This document shows positions 10,802 through 21,931 of a stretch of 50,035 bases of DNA, in pieces. The position numbers were made by a program, and so were the translations under genes. This stretch comes from Gamarada debralockiae (Eukaryota; Ascomycota; Leotiomycetes; Helotiales; Hyphodiscaceae), in contig NXFV01001463.1 in the NCBI GenBank assembly GCA_002803225.1, positions 1 to 50,035 on the forward strand, read 5' to 3'. Within the stretch, counting starts at the first letter, position 1. Every line of letters begins with the position of its first letter. The notes under the pieces were generated by a model, which made no database searches, was not told the origin of the DNA, and saw only the letters and a list, made by a program, of their open reading frames with translations.

Positions 10802-11276
10802 CGCAGCCAGCCTTGCGAGTTGCAACTCAAATCTCAGCTCTCTCCGTGCAATGGCAATGCTCCGCGCATTGACCGCAAAATAAATTCGACGAGATTGCAG
10901 AGGCTAAGCGACCGTCTATTAATAAAACTTGAGGATGAGAAGCGAGGCATTGTGAAGGAAGAACCCTCGTCGTGAAGCCCTAAACAAGGCTGAGGTTTTG
11001 GAGGCGCGACTTGCTTAGTCATCAATCGGTTTTGGATGCGAACCAACCCCCCTTTTAGGAAACATTGGGGTATTTCTATCACCCGAGTTGACTAGGGCTA
11101 CTGCAGCCCATATCTATCTATATATTACTTGTCGTCCTCCAATATATCTCCTGCTACACCAGACTTACTACCAACCCAACCTTTACTACAGATCCATTCC
11201 AGAACTCCCATCCCATCTCACTCCATCGAACTCATCAAAGCATTCTACTTCCCACAACAGGAATGCAGTTGTCAAC
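10802..11276. other. Intergenic between two divergent genes
   Basis: Contains the upstream regions of the caspase-like gene (minus) and the DUF1772 gene (plus). A weak minus-strand frame at 10834-11082 has no family resemblance and is not annotated. Confidence 0.4.
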
Positions 11277-11911
11277 ATGGTGAGCGCGCGAGAGTATCTC
11301 CCACGAGTGCTGTCAGCAGTCAAGACCATCGGCATCATAGCACCAGCCATCTACATAGGTACTTTCCCCCCTCTCTTTCCTTCAATACAACCTCACTAAC
11401 AAACCTAGGCATAACCTTCACCTACAGCGCAATCATAGTCCCACTCCTCCTTACCCATGCCTCTCCAAAACTCCTTGCAAAACAATGGCTCCAAGCCTAC
11501 CAATGCGGTCCGCGCTTTGTACCACCCCTCATCCTTAGCGGGACCCTCTCGAACGCACTCCTCGCATACTTCTCTCCGCCTACGAAAGCTCGCAGTCTCT
11601 ACATTTTGGCAGCTGTGGGAACATGGTCTATAATGCCGTACACGCTCCTATATATGGAGCCGGGTATCAATGGAGCCGGGAAGTGGAAGGCGCACAGATT
11701 ATTGGAGGATGAGGGCGTGACGATGGAGGAGAATGGGAAAGCCATACCAGATGTGAGGAAACATACGGCAACACCAGAGGCGAGAAAATGGGCGGAGGGT
11801 AGAGAGATGAAGGATATTGTGCAGAGGTGGAGTGAGATTAGTGGGTGGCGGTGGATGATTATGAGTGTTGCGGCGGTGGCTAGTGGTGCTGCAAGCAATT
11901 GGGCGTGGTGA
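11277..11911 (+). CDS. DUF1772 (anthrone-oxygenase-like) membrane protein
   Basis: Exons 11277-11358 and 11409-11911. The 50-base intron has a CACTAAC branch site, and the product has 194 residues. The start is the first ATG of the MVSAREYL frame, which continues across the splice as YIGITFTYSAIIVPLLL. Hydrophobic segments lie near residues 15-45, 80-100 and 110-130, and a final one at the C terminus (WMIMSVAAVASGAASNWAW). Length and layout fit the DUF1772 family, some members of which oxidise anthrones in polyketide pathways. No polyketide synthase lies nearby, so the biochemical role here is unknown. It is a stand-alone gene. Confidence 0.75.
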
Positions 11912-12160
11912 TGCTACCTTCAAGTGAAAGGTTGTTCAACGCCTGAAGAGAAAGACCATGTTCATGGCAGACGTCATAACTATAATTACACAAATGCGGC
12001 AACCCAAAGTCAATGACAATCTCCTTTAGTTCATCAAGTGCAAGGTTCTCACTCCCAACCCGCTTAAGTCTGCTCCCAGACCTCAACTCCAATTGATCTC
12101 TTGGCCCATTTCCATTCTCTACATCCACCCTTCCGTAACCCATCTCCCCTCTCTTAGCCG

Positions 12161-12827
12161 TCAATCACCAATCATAACCTCCAATCTCCTTACCCTTGTC
12201 CCAAGCGCAGCTCTATGTCCCAGATTTCTCGCATTTGCTTGAGCGTCGCCAAGAAGGACACTCCGAGCACGAAAGTCAGGAATCTCGTCAAGTAACCGAT
12301 TCATGGCGTATGTCTGCGGGGCTCCAATGCTGTTGGGAGGTGGGCTGTATGGTTGCTTTGTACTAGTGCGCTGTTGTTGGACGTGATGTTGAAAGGATGG
12401 TTGAATAATATATGTGGACCGTGAGAGATTGGCGAGTTGTTGACGAGCGTGGTAGTTGATGCTGGCTTGCGAGTGCAGCTCAAGAGGGTTTGGAGAGATT
12501 GGCTGTGCCTGGCTGTTCCCAATAGTTTGTACCGGCGTTGGCCTTTGTGTACTGGTCAATTCAAATCAGTCCTTGCAAGAATGGATGGAAAGAATCCATT
12601 TGAGTTCGAGCAACATACTAATAATTCACTGTTCCGTGGCTACTTTCTTGCTTGAAATCTTGTAGTGGTCTCGGGCCAAGTTTATCTTCGTTCGGGAAGC
12701 AGAGCAGACAATTACTAGTATCTCGTCAACCTTGCGTCCATTAAAACAATTTTAAGCATGGCGATGTCACTTGCAATTGCCTTAGTCCATGATAGCAAGA
12801 AGTAGACTCAAGATTTCTTGTCGCCAT
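12161..12827 (-). pseudogene. Small-protein family, copy 1 (cassette A); frame apparently broken
   Basis: Exon 1 (12827-12775, 53 bases) encodes a start like MATRNLESTSCYHGL. A GC-AG intron (12774-12715, GCAAGT donor) leads in phase 2 to an NCLLC segment. This matches copy 2, whose first exon is also 53 bases and also ends in phase 2 before NCLQC. The frame then hits TAG at 12620-12618. The conserved C-terminal part (12559-12161) resumes in another frame and ends RAALGTRVRRLEVMIGD. I found no canonical intron in the right phase to join them, so either the gene is broken or an unusual splice is used. The family has no domain I recognise. The C-H-C-C pattern at the N terminus could bind zinc (inference). 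Confidence 0.6.
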
Positions 12828-12965
12828 ACTTTCCAACTGAAGTGATTGGAGGGACGGGTAAAGTGTTCAAGGGTTTCGATTGAAGTAAGTGGAAAGACTA
12901 GACGGATTTTGAAATTGGGAACGAAGACAAGACCGCGTATTTAAATCCTGTATTTCAAAATATGC

Positions 12966-13099
12966 GGCATGCGATCACGGCAGCGGCTCCGCTCAGAACG
13001 CTCGCGATCGGGCACTCAAAGCTCGACGGCGAGGGACCAGTGTATCACGTGATGGTTCGGGACGCGATCTCTGCGATCGTTGCGAGTAAGCGCGATAGC
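12966..13099. promoter_or_regulatory. GCGAT/TGCGA-rich region upstream of small-protein copy 1
   Basis: About 140 bases upstream of the ATG at 12827, a CpG-rich patch repeats TGCGAT, CGCGAT and TTGCGAG (13061-13099 is densest) and includes TCACGTGA at about 13045. Similar patches stand before other cassette genes (17176-17231, 29910-29936, 35151-35248). Function as a binding site is inferred only from this recurrence. Confidence 0.4.
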
Positions 13100-13795
13100 T
13101 TATTCAGAGCCACAAAGTTGAACAGCGAATGCTTGAGGATATCATAGAGTGTATGGCAAAGCTATTTCAGGTCCAGCCGGTTGTTGGATGCGGTTTTGCT
13201 GTGAAGTAGGTGTGTCACGTGGCAAATTCTGCTCTCACGAACAAACTTTCCGGCGATTCATTGTGGGTTTCATTGCAGACGCTGAAGAATGAGCAGTTTA
13301 GTACGGGTTACTCTGGGAAGCTCCATCTTCCACAATTCATAACCGGGAAGCTTGCACCGCGCAAGACCACGACATAATAGTTCTGATCTATTCTTTTAGC
13401 TTGAGCTTTGCGCTTTGATGTTCTTCCTCTTCTAGATGGCAAGATGCTGCATAACGTTAGCAAAAGCCGTCAGCATATTGTTAGACATCTGAAATATCGT
13501 TAAGGCATCATAAATTTGCAGAATACGTAGCCCTTTACAACGCCAAATTATCCAAACTTCGAATACACAGGAACAATCGACTGTGTCCAGCAACACGAAT
13601 AGAGAACGCATCGTTCGAAATGTTACAAGTTCTCATGACCTTCAACATCCCCATCCTATGAGTTTCTCACAATGAAGGCAAATGCCGTCCGTTTGCACAA
13701 TCGGCCACACTTCCAACTGCCCAGATGCTCATTTTTGACGTGGGCTCGATCAAAACATGATCCGCCTCAAATCCTCAGCAAACTGACTTGAGCTG
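13100..13795. other. Intergenic, 3' side of NACHT-ankyrin gene A
   Basis: No recognisable gene. The sequence separates the end of the NACHT-ankyrin gene from the upstream region of the small-protein gene on the same strand. Confidence 0.4.
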
Positions 13796-16700
13796 CTACT
13801 GGGATATACTTTCCATCCTCTCCTTTGACGGGATTTCTGCTCCTAGCATCGCGGTGCCGGAATTTGTGGTAAAAGCTTCATCTCGCGATCCAGTTGGGGC
13901 AGTCTTGGGACGGTGCGGCAAGCTTCCAACAGTAGCTGGCATGAGTGTTGACGCATTGGGCCATGGGTCGTTGCCAACCGCCACCAGCAGTTGCTTGACA
14001 GTTTCTATGCCGAGCTTGGCTGCCATTTCAAGGGCTTTGTGCATGTTGGCTCCTGGGAACCACTTGAGGCTACGTCGGGCATTCCTAACCATCGATGCGC
14101 TTATAGCGCTTCTATTGACGGGGGAGGATTCGCATGTTACCAGTTCCATTTCGACTCGGGGGAGCGTTTGACCTTTTACAATGATGGGTTGAAGGTGCAG
14201 CTGTCCTTGGTTGGTGTGAATGGATGATGGACTTGAGGATAACTTCTCAGCTCGTCAGTTTGATTTCCCCTCATAGCATTCAATGTATTGTCTCATTTCT
14301 TTTAAACCTGCTGATTGAAACTTACCTCATATAGTGTTTCAAGTGCTCCACAGTTGTCACAGGCAGATGTGAATGAAACATTCAAAAAAAAGTCTTCTGT
14401 GGCGGCCGATATTCCTTGGTACCCAACCAAGTCCGTTCTCTGCGCTCCATGATGTAGGAGAAGCTTGACTATCTCCGCGTGGCCATTGGCTATGGCATAT
14501 ACCAGAGCGTTGTTGCCAGAGCGAGTTCTAAATTCCACATTAGTATCATACCGGAGCAATAGCTCCACGACTCCAATGTGGCCGTTCATTACTGCCCAGA
14601 TCAATGGAGTAAGCTCCTCCGATCCGCAAATGAGGTCGACATTAGCTCCCATCTCAAGTTCCAGCTTGACCAGCTTTGCCAGTCCAAACCGAGCCCCAAC
14701 TAGAAGTCCTGCTCTCAATGGGTCTACGACATATTGCACTGAGTGGAGAGATCCTTCTCCGAGAATGTTTTGAGCTGTTCGTTCAGGTCCGTCATTCAGC
14801 AGAGATCGAACCTTCCTAAGACTGATTTCCAACGAGTTGTGGAGAAGTCCAGCAAGAAAATTGCTTGAAGCTTCTGCCAGGCGGTAATGAAATATCCATT
14901 GGCTCTGCGCGTAGTCTTGGAAAGAACGAGGCTGTCTTTCTGTTTCCTCCGAATCTGAACTTTCCTTGTAGCTTCTTGGTGATAAATCTAAGCTCTCCAA
15001 CAATTCCACTGGACTCAGTGCCTTCAGGCAAGCGTGTGCAAGGATTTCGTTCGCCTCGTTGGATACGTCTTTCCAGTTTTGCTTCATTCGAGTCTGGAGG
15101 TATTCTCTCACACTAGAGTGCACAAGCCGAACGTGTCCGTGTTCATCGATTGAAAGTAAGCCCCCACAAATTTGCACGATATTGGCATCCTCAACCTCGA
15201 TACCACTTTCTGCATAGAGAGCGCCAACAAGTTCCTGGGTGTGAAGTGGCTCAGCAGCGTATGTGACCCATCTAAGCATTGAAAGTGCAGCATTCTGATA
15301 ACAGTCCTTAATTCGCCCGAGCATTTCGCCATACAATATGGAGAGGTCTGTGTTGTCAAGAGTTGAGTTAATTTGATCAAGTTTGGGGTTCTCCAAATTC
15401 CAATCGATTGAACGTCGAAGTTCTTGCATTACCAGACGAGCCCATAGAAATACGCCAGTAGCTTTCCTGGCAAGTTCTTCGGTCAGCCTTTTTGCAGCGT
15501 GGAATTCCCCAGCGAATTTCCAATCTTGCATGTTTTCGCGAACATATTGCTCTAGATCCTCTCTATGTGCCGGATGAGAATTTAGATCAATTCTAGAACC
15601 GCCTATAAAATCTCTCTTCTGGAGCAACTTCGACCGGCTCGAAACAAGACACCTTATGGGGTGATCTGGGTCATGGCGACTAAGTCGCTGGACGAGTTCG
15701 TGCAGAACATCTCGTTCCTCGCTATCCTCACCATACACATCCAAACCATCAATGAAGACGCACACCTTATCCTGTGCTCTTAAAGTATGTCTGATTTTCG
15801 ACTCCAACCTGATCATTCTCCAGGCGGAAAGGTTATCTCCAGCCGCAATGAGCTCCTTCAATTGGGCTTGAAGAATATTGTGTGAGTAATCTGCCGACTG
15901 TCGAAGGAGTAATTCGATAATTATCTTCCCCAGAACGGCAATTGATGGATTCACTCCTTTTACATCGGAATCCAAAAAACAAGATACGATGACTTCGCCA
16001 GGGTTCCTGTGGGCTCTAAGCTGGCGGTTGATTGTAGCCATTGCAGTTGTTTTCCCAGCCCCCGGGCTTCCAGTAACCCACAAACAGCCACTTCGTTGAT
16101 CACGCCAGGCTTTATACTCTTCGCAGTCCAATATCCAGCGGGAGTTCGCCTCGGTCTTGGTATCGACCTTTGAAGACACTGCTCCATATTTGGGCGACTC
16201 GGAACCGATATAGACAAAGCCGTGTTGTGCTGGACGAGTTCGATGGAGGGCACCTTGCCCTGGATGAGTCAAGATGGGCCTGTGCATTCGGAGTTAGAGG
16301 ATCAAAATTAGGAAGAGAGAAACTTACAAGCACACGGAACTCCCTATCCTTGAGTCCACGATAACATAACTGCTCATCTGCTTCTCATGTTCGCTCGATC
16401 GAGTAACAACAGGATAGTTTCTGCATGATATGCCCAGTGTACTGGAACTGCCTCTCGGTTCTGACCATAAAACCTGGAAGACTTTGGGGGCTTTGCTCCA
16501 AACGAAACCACTGCTGCGAGCCTTATAGCTTGGGTCAAAAACCGCCTCCCCCGTCGTTTTGGTATCTATCCTTTGAATATTTCGCGACAAGGGGTTTTCA
16601 GTCGTTGACGACTGATTTAGGCGCCCATCATGGCTAACAACTTCATATCCCCAGTTCGGTTCGTTGGAGATGGCATCGAGAGAATTGGTACTATCGTCGG

Positions 16701-16933
16701 CGTTGTCGGCATCCAACGGAGATTCATTCCATTCGCATGTCCTTGTACACTCCATTTCTGTTTCGGGAGACTCGTTCTGGCTTGTCCCACTGAATTTTAT
16801 TAGTAACTATTCAGGTTCAAGTATGTGGACTGTCTATGAATTTTAGGTCCGCTAACCATCGTGTCCCAGCCAGTTTGTCTTCCCATGCCAAATCTGCCCA
16901 TTCTGGTGGCTCGATATTTCTGTCCGCGGTCAT
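13796..16933 (-). CDS. DUF6590-NACHT-ankyrin STAND (NLR-like) protein, cassette A
   Basis: Exons 16933-16857, 16789-16328, 16279-14326 and 14242-13796; about 979 residues, all junctions in phase, with a TTACTAAT branch in the first intron. Residues ~110-215 resemble the fungal DUF6590 domain (FQVLWSEP; VCLPILTHPGQG). The NACHT Walker A GSPGAGKTT is near 250 and Walker B VFIDGLD near 355. The NACHT-associated helical part carries the motif RLVHSSVREYL. Two to three ankyrin repeats follow at ~742-805, then a CDNC motif and a conserved tail (KWFPGANMHKALEMAA, GIETVKQLLVAVGND). Such proteins are ligand-triggered NTPase switches, and the N-terminal domain is the probable output module. It is divergent from the Zn2Cys6-ankyrin gene at 17553. 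It is paralogous to the gene at 30177 but with a different N-terminal domain. Confidence 0.85.
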
Positions 16934-17552
16934 TATTTGAAAATAATGATACGATTTACTCTGTCGTATGTATTGATTGCACAGGTTCAACCGTTCAACA
17001 TTTCAAAAAAGACTATGCGCTACCAAACGTATGGATGTTTGGAAGGAAATCCCATGAGAGGTCCTTCTACTAACTGATGGTCTTCCTTCAGCCTTACCAG
17101 AAACACGACACAAGCAGGGTAGCCAACCACAGGCATCGTCAATGGGCGTCTGACTACCCCTGTAAATTACAGCCGTTCGCAAGCCACGCAGCCTCCTGCG
17201 ATAGCGATCGCAACCCGCGATCGCGCGCGATAAGCAAACATGTGACCGCGTAAGTCAGGCCGCGGAGCCTCGTCTACAATGGGACAGGTCGGTGTGGAGG
17301 ACTTGAAGCTATCGTGTGTCAACGTCTTCCTCAGTCCATCCTCAAACTCAAACGCGATTTGAGTAAGCTTTGAAGATCTAAATTTCGGCAACACTGTGAC
17401 CTCAAAACCCTGCACGCAAGTCTTCATTTGTACTATTCATCAGATATCTAAGATAGTAAGACGATAGACAAGGCTGAGGAGCTCTGTTCCTCGACGATGC
17501 ATTAATTCCCCTCTCATTCGGCCATTAGGACACACGCCGAACAGTCATAGTG
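16934..17552. promoter_or_regulatory. Divergent promoter region of cassette A
   Basis: This 619-base gap separates the ATGs of the NACHT-ankyrin (minus) and Zn2Cys6-ankyrin (plus) genes. A CpG-rich cluster at 17176-17231 contains TTCGCAAG, TGCGATAGCGATCGCAA and CGCGATCGCGCGCGAT. The matching gap in cassette B has a similar cluster at 29910-29936. Confidence 0.5.
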
Positions 17553-19170
17553 ATGGCATCACCTCCGAAGAAGGTTGGTATTATGAAATGTGCTGCCTGC
17601 AGACACCACAGGCAAAGGGTATGACCATTTCCTGGCAAATACTGAAGAAGCCGGCGGGTTGACCTCTCTGCAGTGCACTCCCGCCGATCCAGCGATTACT
17701 GAGCGTACGTGGATTGAAGGAGGTCAGCAAGACAAATGCGCGAGATGTGCCAAGCATTGCCAGCCATGTGGCCCACCCGAATATCCCCCACCGACAGAAC
17801 AAGCCGGCTCGCAGTTGTCCACAGCCCTTTCGCGGAAAAGAAGAGTCAGTGAGGTTGCTCAGCACATTGGAGAAGAGCGTGATACGGTTCCAGCACATAA
17901 TGCTTTAGGTGTGGCAGGATCCTCAGGGGTTATGACAGATGATATGGTTGCATTGCAGCGCAGGTCAGAATTCCAATTTCCAAAATTATTTTTGGGAGCG
18001 AGGCTGAAACAATATAGGTTGAGGGAAATAGACTTGAGACTAGAGGCATTGAGCAAGCTAGACGAAGATATCCTTTCCATCGATCTCACGGACGGCGACC
18101 CCGACAACCAAACGCGCTTCAACACTCTCATTGAAGCAAGAAAAGCAACTTTGGACAAAGTGCTGGATATGCTACGCCTGGCTAAGAACTTGGCAATTGG
18201 CGTGGAAGAAGCTGGGAAATCAACTGAGGCCTATAATGCGTACACACGGGTTCTCGAAGGATACCGCACACTAAACATGCCCGCATCCTACGAGATTAGG
18301 AGCATTCTGATCAAGATGGCGAAGCTGCTCTGGGCCATTGGAGACAACTATCGTGCACAGAGTCTTGCATGGCAGGCTTTGGAGTCACGTGACCCTCTGG
18401 ATCGTGCACAACGATCCGACTTGGAGGTTCTGAAAGGTATCGCTAAATCTCTGTTGCAAACATCTCCCGAACTTTCACAGATTATACAGTCTGAGATGCC
18501 TGGCCAACTGACGACTTGCAACTCGCTGTTTGCTCCCTTACATGTCATGATGGAAAGCAACTATGCTTACAGCGTCCCGGGAAACCTGTTCCAGGCTGGT
18601 CTACACCCAGCCATCAACAGTGGGAAAGCACCAGAAAGCCCAATTGTTGGGGGCATCGACGCTGTTGTCGAGCTACTTCGAGAGTTTTCTGACGCGGATT
18701 TGGACTCGAGAGACTCGAACAAACGATCGCCTTTATTCCTGGCCGCTTCGCATGGCAAGGAAGGACTTGGCCATGCGCTAATGATTCGCGCGAAGCATAA
18801 TCCTAGATTACTCAACCGACTCGTCAACGCAAGAGATCAAAATGGGCAAACCATACTTAGTGTAGCCATTCCGAGTGGATGTTCATTGCCTTTCGTCACG
18901 GCTCTCATCGATCACGGAGCAGAGGTTGACCCAGAGACTGTAGAACGAGCAATGACACCACTCCAAGCTGCTTGCTTCGTCGGATCTCTTGAGAACGTCG
19001 ATTTGCTGGTGACAAGAGGTGCCAATATCGATGCTGCATATCCTGGCAGTAGTACGCCTCTTGCCATAGCGGAAGAGCGCGGAGATTTCACCATCATCAG
19101 CCGCTTGAGCTACTCCTCTGCCGGGCCTCTGAGTACTCATAATGCTCAAGGTAGTGATTACGGAGGATGA
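17553..19170 (+). CDS. Zn2Cys6-ankyrin protein, cassette A
   Basis: Exons 17553-17618 and 17674-19170; 520 residues, intron of 55 bases in phase 0. The intron falls just before the third cysteine. After splicing, Cys 13, 16, 23, 44, 47 and 54 form C-x2-C-x6-C-x20-C-x2-C-x6-C, a fungal Zn(II)2Cys6 binuclear cluster with a long loop. Such clusters normally bind CGG-type DNA sites in the nucleus. Residues ~95-250 are helical, with AYTRVLEGYR and KMAKLLWAIGDNYRAQSLAWQAL resembling TPR-like helices. Ankyrin-type repeats fill ~340-510 (TPLQAACFVGSLENVDLLVTRGA). There is no fungal-specific transcription factor domain. A paralogue with the same order and intron position is at 28020-29564. It may be a regulator or partner of the divergent NACHT gene (inference). 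Confidence 0.82.
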
Positions 19171-20190
19171 AGGCATGTTTTATTCGGAAAAGACAGACCA
19201 TAACAAGAGGAAGCAAGGCACGCGAACTTTTAGTTCAAGGCCACTGAGCCTGACTCTGTATTCCAATGCGATTCTACTTGGATCGGATGACGAATGACCA
19301 GTACACCTGGTTGATGCAGCGAGTCTCGACCCGATCCCGAAGCTACGACGCGTTGCGAGTTGGAGATGGAGTAGTGAGGGGAGGACCCGCTGTCGGATAT
19401 TATCTTTCCTCCCTACCTGATCGCCGCTGGGAATAGCTGGGATAGCATGGTTCAGGTGATGATGATATTTAAGACAGTAAGGATGCCGGCTTTGAGAGGA
19501 TTCGATAAGATCTTCAAGGCATTTTAGAAAAGGGAGGGTGGCATCAGAGGGGATGTTGTGTCTAGGGTGAGCTCCACTGTGTCCTCACGTATATAGTACC
19601 CTTTGTATATACGTGGAGCTTCGAGACATAGGTCGAAGATCCAGGCCCTGACTGATGTTTGTCGTTTGCTGTCCCTTAAAAAACTCGCAAAATTAAACAT
19701 CGCTGTCGCTATCCGCGACATCACGTGTCAACTGGAAGGCGGCTTCTTCGCTTAGCTTCCTTAGCGTAAATTGGATTTAGAATTTCGAGCAACTTCGAAT
19801 CCCACCATTAAAGCCATCAACACAATCAAATTGTCCTCCCGCCACTCCTCTTGATCTGCAGTCCTTCTCCCTAGAACTTCTTTTTAGTTCAGATACTCAC
19901 CTCATTCTTCTCCCTAATCTTTTTGCATTTTGATCCAATTTGTGATCTGTTCGTCCCGTCTAAATTATTCACCAAACGGCCGACTCTTTCGGTCCTAGAA
20001 ACGCGCTCGATATCCGTGACAGGACCCGACAGCCTCGACGACCAGATTAACGCATTCTCCTCCGGCTTCCGGCGGTATACCCAACGACACTACTGTTGTA
20101 TCGCGTCTCCAGCTTCACGCCACCTCCTTTGCTCTTCTAATTCGTGAGGCAGACAGCTAGTCTTCCTCACTCCACGTCCTCTCTTCGACA
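19171..20190. other. Intergenic; CT-rich leader before the NTF2/RRM gene
   Basis: About 19800-20190 is rich in pyrimidines and likely includes the 5' untranslated region of the next gene. A minus-strand frame at 19524-19724 shows no family resemblance. Confidence 0.45.
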
Positions 20191-21931
20191 ATGGCGACCA
20201 ATGGAAGCTTCAACCAGCAGGATCAGTACAAGAGCGCAACTGAACAATATCCGGCTACCTCAGGCCCTGCTGACACATCCGCTGGAGGCGCGACGGGCAA
20301 TGGTGATCTCTCGAAGGACGAGGTTGGATGGTACTTTGTTGAACAGTACTACACAACTTTGAGCAAGTCACCCGAGAAGCTCCATGTAAGTCTGCAGATC
20401 ATAATATGTTAAAGGTTGTCACTGACAGAAGCTAGCTGTTCTATGGCAAGCGTTCCCAATTCGTTTCTGGCCTTGAAGCTGAGGTAGCTCCGGTGTCTGT
20501 TGGCCGAAGTGTAAGTCATTAACTCCGTGATGGCACGAGAGATTGTCTAACAACTACAGGCCATCCAAGAACGTATCCGTGAACTAGACTTCCAAGACTG
20601 CAAAGTCCGTGTCTCCAACGTCGACTCTCAAGCTTCCTTCGAAAACATCGTCATCCAAGTCATCGGTGAAACCTCCAACAAGTCCGCCGAGCTCAAGAAA
20701 TTCTGCCAGACCTTCGTCCTTGCCCAACAACCCACCGGATATTTTGTCCTCAATGACATCTTCCGGTACATCAATGAGGAGGGCGAGGAGGAACAAGTTG
20801 ACGCAGCTGCACCACAAGAAGATTCTGCCCCAGCTGGTCCATTGGTCGAAGATGTTGAAATGCCAAAGGCCCAGACCTCCACCGAAGAGCCAGCCGCTAC
20901 ATTGAACACAGAGGTCGTCGACAAGAAGCTCGAAGAGACTCTTGAGTTCGAGCCAGCTGTTGCTGAGGTTGCTGCCACCAATGGTGCTGCTGAGACCACT
21001 CTTGAGGCTGAGGAAGCTCCAATCGCTACTACAAAGGCCGAAGAGGAAGTCCCCACACCTGAGGCTGCCGTCAAGGCTATCGATGAAGAGATGAAGGAAC
21101 CAGAGAAGCCCCAAGAGCCCACACCTACCCCATCTGCTACCGACCTCCCTGCTATCGCCAAGCCTGCTACCCCCGTTCAACCAGCTGCTCCGGCAAAGCC
21201 ATTGACGTGGGCCAGCCGTGCTGCTGCCGCTGCAGGGCCTCCAAAGCCTGTTGTTCCAGTTGTTGCTCCTAAGACCTCTACCCCCCCGGCTCAAACTCGT
21301 GCCCCTCCCACTGCAAAGTCGGCTCCAGCTCAACCAGCTCCACTCCCTGCAGCTGAGAAGGGCAAGGAGAACACTCAACCTGATGGATGGCAAACTGCAG
21401 GAAGCGACCATGCCAAAAGACAGAACAGACCTCAATCCGTATCTGGTCCCCCTGAGAAGGAAGGTACCATGGGTTACGTTAGAAACGTCACAGAGAAGGT
21501 CACAACTGAGGATCTACGTGCTGCTTTGAGTTCATTTGGTCCATTGATCTACTTCGATGTCAATAGATCAAAGGTAAGACAGAGCTGAACAATCTCAAGC
21601 AATATTGTATGCAGAAATCCTGACGTTGCTCTAGAACTGCGCCTTCGTTGAATATTCCACTACCGAAGGATATTCAGCTGCTGCCGCCGCGAACCCTCAC
21701 TCCATCGGAGGAGAACAAATATACGTTGAGCCCCGCCGACCCAAGGCTAACGCTTACGGTGGGAACGGATACGCTGGTGCACGTGGAGGGACGAACCAAC
21801 GAGGTCGTGGTGGATTCGAACAAGGCCGACCAGGGAGCCAGGGCGGAGGACGTGGAAACTTCGGACCAAACCGTGGACGTGGAGGAGGAGCCCCTCGAGG
21901 TCGAGGCACGAGCCAAGCTACCAACGTATGA
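20191..21931 (+). CDS. NTF2-like and RRM domain protein (G3BP / Nxt3-like)
   Basis: Exons 20191-20385, 20436-20510, 20560-21573 and 21635-21931; 526 residues, all phase 0. The NTF2-like domain spans ~40-165 (VGWYFVEQYYTTL, LFYGKRSQFV, IQERIRELDF, FVLNDIFRYI). A long acidic, Pro/Ala-rich low-complexity linker follows. The RRM at ~395-460 has GYVRNV as RNP2 and NCAFVEY as RNP1, with an intron between them. An Arg-Gly-rich tail ends the protein. This is the architecture of G3BP and of fission-yeast Nxt3: cytoplasmic RNA-binding proteins of stress granules that also partner a ubiquitin protease (Bre5-like role). It is a housekeeping-type gene between the two cassettes. Confidence 0.9.

Noticed and set aside
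11880..12164. Minus-strand open frame of 94 residues after small-protein copy 1
   Set aside because: It overlaps the end of that gene and the DUF1772 gene in antisense, has no counterpart after copy 2 and no family features.
20584..21435. 283-residue minus-strand frame rich in Ser, Gly and Leu
   Set aside because: Antisense to the low-complexity exon of the NTF2/RRM gene, whose splicing and domains are clear.
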